From: Acidobacteriota bacterium
GTDB lineage: Bacteria > Acidobacteriota > Vicinamibacteria > Vicinamibacterales > SCN-69-37
DNA length: 64,000 nt
Direction: 5' to 3'
NCBI GenBank assembly: GCA_020853395.1
Contig: JADYYY010000010.1
Span: 124,001-188,000, forward strand
Numbering within the stretch: the stretch's first letter is position 1; the number at the start of each line of letters is the position of its first letter. This document shows, one piece after another, positions 25,448-34,677 of the stretch. Both the position numbers and the translations under genes were made by a program. The notes beneath the pieces are model-generated. The model saw only the letters and a list, made by a program, of their open reading frames with translations, made no database searches and was not told where the DNA came from.

Positions 25448-27015
25448 CGCTGAGGAACGAGCCGTATGACGAGACCAGGCGTGGAAGCCGACAGAGGGAG
25501 ACCCGTGCCGGCACCCGTGGGCTGTTGGAGCGCGATGTAGAAATACCCGTCAGGTCCCTGAACGACATCCCGAACACGGCCGAACTGGTTGAAGATCACT
25601 TCCTGGCTGACGACCGTTCGGTTCTTAATCTCGAGCCGGCGAAGCTGTTGGCCGGCGAGAGCGGCCACGAACAGGCTGGTGTTCGTCCAGGACGGATAGG
25701 TGGCACCGGTGTAGAACGAGATACCCGCGGGGCCGATCGTCGGCGTGTAGTACGCGATCGGATCCTCCATGCCGGGCTCCGAGCTCTTCGTGATTCCCGG
25801 TTGAGTGCCCTTCGTCGCCACGCCCCATCCGTAGTTGCGTCCCGGCTCGATGACGTTGATCTCGTCGCCGCCAGTCGGCCCATGCTCGGAAGACCAGAGC
25901 AAGCCCGACACCGGATCCCACGCGAGACCCTCCGGATTTCGGTGCCCGTAGCTCCAGATACTCGGCAACGCACCAGCACGAGCGACAAACGGGTTGTCCG
26001 CCGGAATGCCACCGACATCGGTCACGCGATGGATCTTTCCCGTGGGCTTCGACAAGTCCTGGGCGTCGGCGAGCACGCCGCGCTCACCGAGCGAGAAGAA
26101 CAGGCGGCCTTGCTGGTCGAACAGCATCCGGCACCCGAAGTGCGACCCGCTCGGCGTGTACAGTTCGAGCGGCGCGCGATAGATGACCTCCTGATCCATC
26201 CAGCGCAGCTCCGGCGAGATGCGGCCACGCACGATCACCGTCATCGACGGAATCACGGGACCACGACCACCCCGCCCCGGCGCCGGCGTCTCTGGCGCTG
26301 CACCTGGTGGCGGCGGCACGAAGCCGGGACGGACTTCCGAGTACGCCAGATAGATCCATCCGTTCGCACGGTAGAGCGGGTGAACCTCGACGTCGAACAA
26401 CCCGCCATCCTGCTGTACGTGCACCGAAGGTGTGCCGGCGACCGGCGCCGAGAGGGTGCCGTTGGAGAGGATGCGCAACCGGCCCGGGCGCTCCGTGACG
26501 AGCAGCCGGCCATCGGGCAGGAACGCGAGCGCCCATGGCGTTTCGAGATCGCGCGCGACGACCTCGACTTTCAATTGCTCGCGGCCGGCCCTCACGAGCT
26601 GCCCGCTCGGGTCGGCCATGAACGCCGGCTTCGGCGCGAGCGCACCAGCTTGCGTCCGGATGTACTGGACGATCTGCCAGCGCTCGGCCTCGTTCAAGTT
26701 CTGCGCGAACGACGCCATCTCGGTGCCCGGCTTCCCGTTCTCGAGCGCGGCGAGCATCTGCTCGTCTGTGACGGCGGCGAGCCATTTCTCGGTGAACAGA
26801 CTGGGAGCGCGTCCTCCCGCGAGATCGACGCCGTGGCAGCCCGCGCAATACGTGGCGTAGAGCGACGCGCCTGGAACGCCTCGCCCACCCTGCGCGGCAG
26901 CGGCTGCCACCTGCGCGCCCGGTGGTGGCGCTCCCGCATCGGGAGCAGCCGCTCCGATCGCGAGCACACTCCCCAACACCGATATCGCGCCCGCCATCAG
27001 CAGGACGGGTCTCAT
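25444..27015 (-). CDS. Secreted cytochrome c-PQQ-dependent sugar dehydrogenase fusion
   Basis: The product is 523 residues. A signal peptide and an N-terminal cytochrome c domain (haem CAGCH near residue 57) precede a soluble aldose-dehydrogenase beta-propeller. The propeller shows TPWALAFLPDGRLLVTERPG, YSYGHRNPEG-like sequence (SYGHRNPEGLAWD) and EHGPTGGDEIN, which carry the catalytic His and the PQQ contacts. It probably oxidises aldoses in the periplasm. A 4-bp overlap couples it to the PVC-type dehydrogenase. Confidence 0.9.
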   Translation of the reverse strand: MRPVLLMAGAISVLGSVLAIGAAAPDAGAPPPGAQVAAAAAQGGRGVPGASLYATYCAGCHGVDLAGGRAPSLFTEKWLAAVTDEQMLAALENGKPGTEMASFAQNLNEAERWQIVQYIRTQAGALAPKPAFMADPSGQLVRAGREQLKVEVVARDLETPWALAFLPDGRLLVTERPGRLRILSNGTLSAPVAGTPSVHVQQDGGLFDVEVHPLYRANGWIYLAYSEVRPGFVPPPPGAAPETPAPGRGGRGPVIPSMTVIVRGRISPELRWMDQEVIYRAPLELYTPSGSHFGCRMLFDQQGRLFFSLGERGVLADAQDLSKPTGKIHRVTDVGGIPADNPFVARAGALPSIWSYGHRNPEGLAWDPVSGLLWSSEHGPTGGDEINVIEPGRNYGWGVATKGTQPGITKSSEPGMEDPIAYYTPTIGPAGISFYTGATYPSWTNTSLFVAALAGQQLRRLEIKNRTVVSQEVIFNQFGRVRDVVQGPDGYFYIALQQPTGAGTGLPLSASTPGLVIRLVPQR

Positions 27016-27034
27016 GTGTGCCGGAGATGCTAAC

Positions 27035-27715
27035 TCAGTTCACCGCAGGCCGCGACAACGACGGCACCCGGAGGATCTGTTCGAGGAGCCGGGCTGCTTC
27101 GTGGAGGGATCCGACGACGTGTGCGGCGAGCGCGCTGGTTTCGGGCGCCGGCTCCGCGCTGTCCGGGACCAGCACGGGCACCATTCCGGCCGCAGCAGCC
27201 GCCGCGATCCCCGGACCGGAGTCCTCCAGCACGACGCAGTGTCCGGGCTCCACGCCGAGCCGCACGGCAGCGTGCAGGAAGATGTCTGGTGCCGGCTTGC
27301 CGCAGGCGATCTCGTCGCCGCAGACGACCACGTCGAAGGCACCACGGATTCCGGCGCGGGCCAGCTTGTACTCGGCCAGTGCCCTGGCGGTGGATGTCGC
27401 GACCGCCCGCGGCACGTCGTGCAGACGAAGCCAGGCGAGAAGATCGTCGAGACCGGCCTTCTTCGGGACGCCTTCGGTCTCGAGCGCCTGCCGGTATCGC
27501 GACTGGGCGTGGGCAAGGAGCGCAGCCACGCCGTCGTTGAAGTGCTCTTCGAGCAGAACCCGCGTGGCGGCTTCCGGCCGTCCGACGAGGCGGGCGGCAA
27601 TCTCGTCCGTCCAGACGAGTCCGAGATCCTGCGCGGCCTCGCGCCACACCCGGCGCGAGATGGCCTCGGTATCGAGCATGAGGCCGTCCATGTCCAGAAT
27701 GACTGCTTCGGGCAT
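27035..27715 (-). CDS. HAD-family phosphatase/beta-phosphoglucomutase-like protein
   Basis: The product is 226 residues. Motif I DMDGLMLDT (nucleophile Asp8) is followed by an alpha-helical cap, motif II ATSTA, motif III Lys in CGKPAPD and motif IV EDSGPGI. The pattern fits subfamily IA HAD proteins that act on sugar phosphates. It lies 19 bp beyond the start of the sugar dehydrogenase gene, at the head of the oxidation cluster. Phosphatase or mutase activity cannot be distinguished by sequence. Confidence 0.9.
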   Translation of the reverse strand: MPEAVILDMDGLMLDTEAISRRVWREAAQDLGLVWTDEIAARLVGRPEAATRVLLEEHFNDGVAALLAHAQSRYRQALETEGVPKKAGLDDLLAWLRLHDVPRAVATSTARALAEYKLARAGIRGAFDVVVCGDEIACGKPAPDIFLHAAVRLGVEPGHCVVLEDSGPGIAAAAAAGMVPVLVPDSAEPAPETSALAAHVVGSLHEAARLLEQILRVPSLSRPAVN

Positions 27716-27765
27716 CGAGAGTCTGGTTGATTATAGGGGTCGCCACCGACTGTGAGGAGGACTCG

Positions 27766-28869
27766 ATGAACCCGATCGTCACCACCGTGCTGGCCGCCGC
27801 GCTCGTCTTCGGCGGCAGCCTCCAGGCGCAGCGCCGCGAGGCGCCGCTCGAGATCTACGTCGCCGATACGGAAGGCGGCAAGTCGGCGCTGTTCGTCACG
27901 CCCTCCGGCGAGACGGTGCTCATCGACAGCGGCAATCCCGGCCCGCGCGACGGCAGCCGCATCCTCGCCATGCTGCAGGAGGCTGGCGTCCGCCAAATCG
28001 ATCACCTGATCTCGACCCACTACCACGTCGACCATGTGGGCGGCCTGGCGGATCTCGCGGCCAAGATCCCCGTGAAGCACTACGTCGACCACGGTCCGAA
28101 CGTCGAGCCGCGGGAACAGGTCGCGAACTTCTCGCAGACCTACGCGGCGCTCTCCGGCGCCGCCAGGCGCACGGTCGTGAAGCCAGGCGACCGGCTGCCG
28201 GTCGCGGATCTCGACTGGCGGATCGTGACGGCCGCCGGGCGCGCCATCACGGCGCCGCTCGCCGGCGGCGGCCAGGCCAACCCGGCGTGCGCGGACTTCG
28301 TGAAGAAGAACGCCACGCCCGACGAGAACGATCAGTCCGTGGGCAGCGTCGTGGCGTTCGGCCAGTTCAGAGCGTTGGATCTCGGCGACCTCGTGTGGGA
28401 TCGCGAGCACGACCTCGTTTGTCCGCGCAACCTCATCGGCCCGGTGGACCTCTACATGGTCACGCACCACGGCCTCGACATCTCCGGTGCGCCGGCCCTC
28501 GTCCACGCCGTGCGGCCGCGCGTGGCCGTCATGCAGAATGGCACGCGCAAGGGCGGCGCCGTCGCGACCTTCCAGACGCTGCGGTCCAGCCCGGGCTTCG
28601 AGGACATCTGGCAGCTCCACTGGTCGTACCACGCGCTCATCGAGCACAACGCCCCCGGCGTGTTCATCGCGAACGTGGACGACGCGCGGGTGATCGGCGG
28701 CGTGATCGCGCCGCCGGCCGACGCGCCGGCCTCCGGCGCGGGCCGCGCGACGGCGGCCGCCTCGGCACACGTGCCCGCGCACGCCATCAGGATCTCCGCA
28801 TACCGTGACGGCACGTTCACGGTGACGAACACGAGGAACGGCTTCAGCAAGACGTACGGCCGCCGCTGA
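27766..28869 (+). CDS. Secreted MBL-fold metallohydrolase
   Basis: The product is 367 residues with a signal peptide (about residues 1-20). The metallo-beta-lactamase motif STHYHVDHVGG follows near residue 80, with a later THHGLDISG. The arrangement resembles ComEC-like or hydrolase-type beta-lactamase-fold proteins rather than true beta-lactamases. ATG 27766 has GGAGG at good spacing. It is divergent from the HAD gene and ends at a strong terminator. The substrate is unknown. Confidence 0.85.
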   Translation: MNPIVTTVLAAALVFGGSLQAQRREAPLEIYVADTEGGKSALFVTPSGETVLIDSGNPGPRDGSRILAMLQEAGVRQIDHLISTHYHVDHVGGLADLAAKIPVKHYVDHGPNVEPREQVANFSQTYAALSGAARRTVVKPGDRLPVADLDWRIVTAAGRAITAPLAGGGQANPACADFVKKNATPDENDQSVGSVVAFGQFRALDLGDLVWDREHDLVCPRNLIGPVDLYMVTHHGLDISGAPALVHAVRPRVAVMQNGTRKGGAVATFQTLRSSPGFEDIWQLHWSYHALIEHNAPGVFIANVDDARVIGGVIAPPADAPASGAGRATAAASAHVPAHAIRISAYRDGTFTVTNTRNGFSKTYGRR

Positions 28870-28897
28870 GCGCCCGGCCGGCGGCGCGCGAAAAGAC

Positions 28898-28926
28898 AAC
28901 GGGCCGGGTGACACACCCGGCCCGTT
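28898..28926. terminator. Strong bidirectional terminator
   Basis: A perfect 13-bp stem (28898-28910 with 28914-28926) with a 3-nt loop sits between convergent genes. An A-rich run precedes it and a TTT follows, so it can serve both strands. Confidence 0.85.
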
Positions 28927-28994
28927 TCGGTATCGACGATCTCCTCCCGCGCCGCCATCGAAGCGGCGGCGCAGTCCAGAGAGGGCTTGCGCGC

Positions 28995-31082
28995 TTACTT
29001 CGCGACCGTCTCCGTCTCCGGCTCCGACTTCTTCCCGAGGCCCTGGATCTGGATCCCGGTCGCGATTTGCGGTTTCGGCTCCTTCAACACCACCTGGCGG
29101 TAGAGCTCGGCCATCTTCTCGTGTTCGTGCTGCGCCTTGCGGGCGCGCAGCTTCTCCTCACGAGCGTTCTTGGCGATGCCCTTCTCGTCGAGATCCGTCT
29201 GGCGGCCCTTGGCGACCGCTTCGGCGTCGAGCTGGAGCGAGTGCGCGGTCGAGTCGAGCGCCACCTTCTTGCCTCCAGCCACGATCTCGTGCCGGCCGTG
29301 CTCCTCGTACCACTTCGTGAGCGTCGCCGTCATGTGCATCTTCTCGACGATGTTCCGCCAGCCGATGCCGGTGTTGTAGGCGCAGAAGCTGATCTCCCCT
29401 TCCTGCGTCGCGTACGGGATGATGCAGCGCTCGGTGCGGCGGAAGTCGTAGTTGAAGAGGTCCTGGAACCACATGCCCGCGATGAACAGGAAGTTCCAGC
29501 GATCGGCGCGGCGGATCTCGATGTCCTTGTCGGTGCGATCGCCCTCGACCCTGCCGTACTTGCCCTGACGCGCGCCCTTCGTGGCGCCGAACGTCTTGTC
29601 GAACTTCTTCAGCAGGTCGGCGAGCTTGAAGTGCGTGGGCGATTGGAACGGGTCGTAGTTCTTCATGAGCGCGAGCGCCATGCCGAGGACCGACATCCCG
29701 CGTCCCCGCGCGGCGTCGTTGACCTTCGCGATGTCCTTGGCGAGCTGTTCGCCCTTGAGGAAGGCGGTCACGGGCACGGCTTCCTTGGTCTCCTTGTCGA
29801 CCATGATCGCCATGCCGACGCCGCAGTTCGGGTGGCAACCGCACGAGAGCTGCCCGAACTCCGCCTGCGGCCCGTGCACGAGGTCGGCCCAGTCGCCGAA
29901 CGTGCCCATGAACGAGATCGGGAACCAGTCGCGCACCGGCTCGCCGAGGCCGGTCTGCTTCTTCACGTCGTGCGCGAGGTGCGAGAGCGTATAGCGCTGC
30001 GCGTGCCGGCGCTCGTCCGTGATCTCCTCGTCGCGGCCGGTGAACGACACCGGCTGGAACGACAGGAAGGAGATGCGCTTCGGGTTGTCGAGCGCGAACT
30101 GGATGATGCGGCCGACCTGCTCGTTGTTCACGCCGTTGACGATCGTCGTCACGGGCACGATGTCGACGCCGGCGCGCCACAGGTTCTCGATCGCCCGCAG
30201 CTTGACGTCGAACAGGTTGCCGACCAGCCGGTGCGAGTTCGCGGCATTGCCGATCCCGTCGAACTGGAGGTAGGCGTAGCGCAGGCCGGCTTCCGCGGCG
30301 GCTTTCGCGAACTCCGGGCTCTTCGCGAACTCGATGCCGTTCGTCGCGGCCTGGACCGAGTTGTAGCCGACCTTGCGCGAGTACCGCACGGCGTCGAGGA
30401 AGTACGGCGACAGCGTGGGCTCGCCGCCCGAGAACTGCACCGACATCTGCCGCCGCGGCTTGATCGTGATCGCGTTGTCGAGCATGGTCTTGATCTCTTC
30501 CCAGCTCAACTCGTGCACGAACCCGACCTGGTTCGCGTCCATGAAGCACGGATCGCACATCATGTTGCAGCGGTTCGTCAGGTCGATCGTCAGCACCGCG
30601 CCGCGCCCGTACTTGATGGTCGACGAGCCGTGGTTGTGCAGCTTCTCGTCGTTGTGCGCCCGGATGTCGGAGCCGGGGAACGACTCCTCCAGGTGCTTGA
30701 AGAACGCCGGATCGATGGCCATCACGTCCTCGAAGTGGCCGTGGATCGGGCAGTCCTTCACCATCATGATCTTGCCGTCGCGCTCGACGATGGTCGCCTT
30801 GATCTCGCCGATCTTCTCGGTGAGCAGCACCTTGTAGTCGCGCTTCCCGTCGAGGATCTCCTGCCGCGCCTCGCGCACGCAGACCGGGCAGAGCGAGTCG
30901 GTCTCGCGCGGCCAGCCCAGCGGCGGCTTGACCTTCTGCCACGACTTCAGCAGCGGCTTCTCGGACCACGTCGGCGTGAACGACGCATTCGGTCGAATGC
31001 TGTTCAGCGCGTCGTAGACGACCCAGGCGCCCTTGGCCGCGACAGTCAGACCCTTCTCGAGGTACTTGACGGGCTTGTGCAT
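28995..31082 (-). CDS. Radical SAM enzyme of the Tes/membrane-spanning lipid synthase type
   Basis: The product is 695 residues. The radical SAM triad is C172-x3-C176-x2-C179 in TNRCNMMCDPCF, with FSGGEPTLSP as the SAM-contact motif. Extra cysteines appear as C65-x2-C68 and C111 (KDCPIHG) at the N terminus, C414/C416/C420 (SCGCHPNCG), and C553/C567 near the C terminus. This multi-cluster layout matches the family that includes archaeal tetraether synthase (MJ0619 type) and the bacterial enzymes proposed to join two fatty chains into membrane-spanning lipids. ATG 31082 is used for its GGAGGT site and conserved start. A highly charged C-terminal tail follows about residue 640. The exact product is an inference. 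Confidence 0.78.
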   Translation of the reverse strand: MHKPVKYLEKGLTVAAKGAWVVYDALNSIRPNASFTPTWSEKPLLKSWQKVKPPLGWPRETDSLCPVCVREARQEILDGKRDYKVLLTEKIGEIKATIVERDGKIMMVKDCPIHGHFEDVMAIDPAFFKHLEESFPGSDIRAHNDEKLHNHGSSTIKYGRGAVLTIDLTNRCNMMCDPCFMDANQVGFVHELSWEEIKTMLDNAITIKPRRQMSVQFSGGEPTLSPYFLDAVRYSRKVGYNSVQAATNGIEFAKSPEFAKAAAEAGLRYAYLQFDGIGNAANSHRLVGNLFDVKLRAIENLWRAGVDIVPVTTIVNGVNNEQVGRIIQFALDNPKRISFLSFQPVSFTGRDEEITDERRHAQRYTLSHLAHDVKKQTGLGEPVRDWFPISFMGTFGDWADLVHGPQAEFGQLSCGCHPNCGVGMAIMVDKETKEAVPVTAFLKGEQLAKDIAKVNDAARGRGMSVLGMALALMKNYDPFQSPTHFKLADLLKKFDKTFGATKGARQGKYGRVEGDRTDKDIEIRRADRWNFLFIAGMWFQDLFNYDFRRTERCIIPYATQEGEISFCAYNTGIGWRNIVEKMHMTATLTKWYEEHGRHEIVAGGKKVALDSTAHSLQLDAEAVAKGRQTDLDEKGIAKNAREEKLRARKAQHEHEKMAELYRQVVLKEPKPQIATGIQIQGLGKKSEPETETVAK

Positions 31083-31267
31083 ACACCTCCGCGACGGAAA
31101 GGGATCGAAGCCCAAGACGGCCTCCAGCCCCTGTCGTCGATGCGAGGATAGTCGCGGACCCGTGGGGCGGCTACACAATTGTCTTCAACGGGCCGTAGCC
31201 GGGGGTGAGCTGGCAGGACGGACCGCTGAACGGCCCGCTGGCTACTTTGGCTTCAACACCAAACCGT

Positions 31268-31945
31268 TCAACGACTTACGGCCGGCTGGAGCCCGGGCCG
31301 GCGGCGCCGGAGAGCGTAGGCGACCCGAACTGCGAGCAGCACGGCCAGCACGGCGCCCCAAAGCAGCGGCTCCCGGATGTCCGCTTTCTGTCCCCACGCG
31401 AAGTGGACCACCCCCGTGAATGCGGCGACGTAGGCGAGCCGGTGCAACTGCTGCCACCGCCGGCCGAGCCGCCGCATCATCGCCGCCGTGGACGTCAGCG
31501 CGAGCGCGACCAGCAGCACGAACGTGAACATGCCGGCGGTGATGAACGGCCGCTCGGCGACGTCCTCCCAGATGGCACCCACGTCGCCCAGGTGGTTGAA
31601 GACGACGTAGATCAGCAGGTGCACGGCGGCATACGTGAACGACCAGAGCCCGGTCATCCGGCGGACGAGCTGAATCCGGTTCCACCCGGTCATCCGTCGC
31701 ACCGGGGTGACCGCCAGCGTGATGAGCAGGATCGCCAGCGCATCACGCCCCGTCTCGTGGAGCATCGTCTCGACCGGATTCGGGCCCAGCCCGCCATCCC
31801 AGTCGAGCACGAGATCGGGCGCGAGCAGCGGGACGAGGAGCGGGGCGACCTGCCACACGAGGTACGCGAGCGGCGTCGCGCAGGCGACGAAGACGAGCCA
31901 GTAGAAGGCCCGGACCAGCCACGGCAGCGACGCGCGTCGAACCAC
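31268..31945 (-). CDS. msrQ: MsrPQ system haem b membrane subunit
   Basis: The product is 225 residues with about six membrane helices. Haem-ligand His residues are seen in TYAAVHLLIYVV and in QLHRLAYVAAFTGVVHF. The lead HETGRDALAILL and TPVRRMTGWNRIQLVRRM are characteristic of MsrQ (YedZ). It passes quinol electrons to MsrP for repair of oxidised methionine in periplasmic proteins. It starts with GTG 4 bp after the msrP stop. Confidence 0.95.
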   Translation of the reverse strand: MVRRASLPWLVRAFYWLVFVACATPLAYLVWQVAPLLVPLLAPDLVLDWDGGLGPNPVETMLHETGRDALAILLITLAVTPVRRMTGWNRIQLVRRMTGLWSFTYAAVHLLIYVVFNHLGDVGAIWEDVAERPFITAGMFTFVLLVALALTSTAAMMRRLGRRWQQLHRLAYVAAFTGVVHFAWGQKADIREPLLWGAVLAVLLAVRVAYALRRRRPGLQPAVSR

Positions 31946-31949
31946 GGGA

Positions 31950-32915
31950 CTAGAAGTTCTTCACCAGATCGAGATTCGTGTACAGCCCGCCGACCTCGTC
32001 CGCGTAGCCGTTGAACAACTGTGTCGGCGTGCTGGCGAAGAGGCTCGGTAGCCGGCGCTCACGCGCCTGGCTCCAGCGCGGATGCGGCACGTTCGGGTTC
32101 ACGTTGGCGTAGAAGCCGTACTCGTCCGGCGCCGACAGCGCCCAGGTCGTCCTGGGCATCTGGTCGGTGAACCGAATGCGCACGATCGACTTGCCGCTCT
32201 TGAACCCGTACTTCCATGGGATGTGGATCCGGAGCGGCGCGCCGTTCTGATTCGGCAGCACGTTGCCGTAGAGGCCGACCACCATGAAGGCCAGCGGGTG
32301 CATCGCCTCCTTCATCTCCAGCCCCTCGACGTACGGCCAGTCGAGGATGTTGCTCCGCTGGCCTGGCATCTGCTCGGGCCGCAGCAGGGTCGTGAACTCG
32401 ACGAACTTGGCCGACGGCGCCGGCTGAACCTTGCTCAGCACGCTCGAGAGCGGCACGCCGATCCACGGGATGACCATCGACCAGGCTTCGACGCAGCGAT
32501 GCCGATAGACCCGCTCCTCGAGCGCCTTGAAATCGACCAGGTCCTCGACGCCGTAGTTGCCGGGCTTGCCGACCATACCGTCCACTGTGACGGTCCAGGG
32601 CTTGACGACCAGTTGGCCGGCGTACGCGGCCGGATCGCTCTTCTCGAGGCCGAACTCGTAGAAGTTGTTGTAGGTCGTGATGTCTCGAAACGAGTTCAGC
32701 TTGTCGGAGGCGACGTACTTCGGGTTGCGGGTCGCGTTGAGCGCCGAGGGCGCCGCCTGCTCGGCCGTCGCGGCGCAGGCCTCGAGCGAGGTGGCCGCCA
32801 CGGCCACGGCGCCGGCCGCGACGCTCTTCATGAACTCGCGGCGAGACCGGTAGACCGCCTCGGGCGTGACGTCCGAGTACGGCAGCTCCGATGGCCGTTT
32901 CACTCGCAGCAGCAT
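31950..32915 (-). CDS. msrP: MsrPQ system molybdopterin catalytic subunit
   Basis: The product is 321 residues. A Tat signal ([15 protein letters not shown], residues 24-38) precedes a sulfite-oxidase-fold molybdopterin domain. The molybdenum-ligand Cys lies in [13 protein letters not shown] near residue 138, and [19 protein letters not shown] follows. It reduces methionine sulfoxide in the periplasm. It is followed directly by msrQ, as in most proteobacteria and acidobacteria. Confidence 0.95.
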   Translation of the reverse strand: MLLRVKRPSELPYSDVTPEAVYRSRREFMKSVAAGAVAVAATSLEACAATAEQAAPSALNATRNPKYVASDKLNSFRDITTYNNFYEFGLEKSDPAAYAGQLVVKPWTVTVDGMVGKPGNYGVEDLVDFKALEERVYRHRCVEAWSMVIPWIGVPLSSVLSKVQPAPSAKFVEFTTLLRPEQMPGQRSNILDWPYVEGLEMKEAMHPLAFMVVGLYGNVLPNQNGAPLRIHIPWKYGFKSGKSIVRIRFTDQMPRTTWALSAPDEYGFYANVNPNVPHPRWSQARERRLPSLFASTPTQLFNGYADEVGGLYTNLDLVKNF

Positions 32916-33036
32916 GGGCCCTCCAGAATTGTGATCCGGCGGCGCAGGATCGTTCTACTTTACGCCGCGACACGGTGCGGGTGTTTCGGTGCTTTTTCGG
33001 ATGGCGCGCCCGCAGCGAATGGCATAATACGAAGCC

Positions 33037-34416
33037 GTGTCGACACAGGCTTCTTCTCCGATTTCGCCGGCCACGACGGATCTCGCCGCGAGCTTGCGGC
33101 ACAAGCTGCAGTCGCGCACGGCGCAGGTCGGGGTCGTCGGCCTCGGCTACGTCGGCTTGCCGCTGGCGGTCGAGCTGGCACGGGCCGGCTTCCGCGCGGT
33201 GGGCATCGACCTCGACCAGCGCAAGGTCGATCTGATCAATCAGGGCGAGTCCTACATCCAGGACGTCTCGACGGCCGACGTCGCGCGGTTCCGCGAAGCG
33301 GGACGGCTGAGCGCGACCACGGACCGCGCCGTCGTCCAGGAGCTGGACACGCTGAACATCTGCGTGCCGACGCCGCTGAACAAGACGAAGGACCCGGACC
33401 TTTCCTATGTGGTGTCGGCGGTCGAGATGATCGCGGAGTACCTGAGGCCCGGCCAGCTCGTCGTCCTGGAATCGACCACGTATCCAGGCACGACCGACGA
33501 GGTCGTCTCGCCCATTCTCGAACGGCGCGGGTTCAAGGCGGGCCGCGATTTCTTCCTCGCCTTCTCGCCGGAGCGCGTGGATCCCGGCAACGAGAAGTGG
33601 AACACGAGGAACGTGCCCAAAGTCGTCGGCGGCATGACGCCGACCTGCACGGAGCTCGCCAGCACGCTCTATCGCGCCTCGATCGACAGCGTCGTGCCGG
33701 TCAGCTCGCCGCGCGTCGCCGAGATGGTCAAGCTGCTCGAGAACACGTTTCGCGCGGTGAACATCGGTCTCGTCAACGAGCTGGCGTTGATGTGCGATCG
33801 GCTGGGCTTGAGCGTATGGGAAGTCGTCGACGCGGCGGCGACCAAGCCGTTCGGCTTCATGCCCTTTTATCCGGGCCCGGGCCTCGGCGGCCACTGCATT
33901 CCGATCGACCCCTTCTACCTCTCCTGGAAGGTCAAGGAGGTCGGCTTCGAGGCGCGGTTCATCGAGCTCGCCGGCCACGTGAACGGGGCGATGCCGCACC
34001 ACGTCGTGGACAAGGTCGCCGAGGCGCTCAACGCCCACCGCAAGGCGATCAACGGCTCGTCGATCCTCGTGCTCGGCGTCTCCTACAAGCGGGACATCGA
34101 CGACCTGCGCGAATCGCCGGCGCTCGACATCATGGCGGCCCTGGCACAGAAAGGCGGCCGGATCGTCTACCACGACCCCTACGTCGAGCGCATCGCGGCG
34201 CGTGACTGGCCGGGCGGGATCGATCTGGTCTCGGTGCCGCTGACGCCGCAGTCGCTGGCCGAGGCCGACTGCGCCGTGATCGTCACCGATCATCGGGCGT
34301 TCAACTACGACGAGATCGTGCGGCACGCACGGCTCATCGTCGACTCGAGGAACGCCATCAAGCGTGCCGCCGATCACATCTTCAAGCTCGGAGCGCCGTC
34401 AGCCGCACGGTCCTGA
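33037..34416 (+). CDS. UDP-N-acetylglucosamine/-mannosamine 6-dehydrogenase
   Basis: The product is 459 residues. The NAD site is VGVVGLGYVGLPLAV. ESTTYPGTTDE, FSPERVDPGN and the catalytic Cys in GPGLGGHCIPIDP identify the nucleotide-sugar dehydrogenase family. The late SYKRDIDDLRESPAL segment favours the HexNAc branch (WbpA/CapL) over UDP-glucose dehydrogenase. It makes a UDP-HexNAc uronic acid for capsule or O-antigen. The start is GTG; an upstream CATAAT at 33023-33028 would give an almost leaderless message. It opens the glycan region. Confidence 0.92.
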   Translation: MSTQASSPISPATTDLAASLRHKLQSRTAQVGVVGLGYVGLPLAVELARAGFRAVGIDLDQRKVDLINQGESYIQDVSTADVARFREAGRLSATTDRAVVQELDTLNICVPTPLNKTKDPDLSYVVSAVEMIAEYLRPGQLVVLESTTYPGTTDEVVSPILERRGFKAGRDFFLAFSPERVDPGNEKWNTRNVPKVVGGMTPTCTELASTLYRASIDSVVPVSSPRVAEMVKLLENTFRAVNIGLVNELALMCDRLGLSVWEVVDAAATKPFGFMPFYPGPGLGGHCIPIDPFYLSWKVKEVGFEARFIELAGHVNGAMPHHVVDKVAEALNAHRKAINGSSILVLGVSYKRDIDDLRESPALDIMAALAQKGGRIVYHDPYVERIAARDWPGGIDLVSVPLTPQSLAEADCAVIVTDHRAFNYDEIVRHARLIVDSRNAIKRAADHIFKLGAPSAARS

Positions 34417-34677
34417 GCTCTCGATCCATCTCGCTCGAGGCACGCCGACGGCGGGCGCGTCATCGGTGTGGGTGCGATGGCGCTCGTGGTCGGGATGCTG
34501 GCGGCCCATCCCCCGGCGGCGCGCGCGCGAGTCGCGTTGATCCGCTCGTCACACTGCGGCACGACTAGGTCGCGAACGCCAATGTCTTACGTCGCGACCG
34601 CTTGAATTCGCTGCTCCGGCGTGCCCTGCCAAAACGAATCCGGTGGTTGCGATCTCGGGTTCGGACCTCCGCGCCGT

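Noticed and set aside
34474-34602. Possible 42-codon gene with a leader-like start
   Set aside because: No ribosome site, no recognisable motif, and the codon pattern is not distinct from background; it may be debris.
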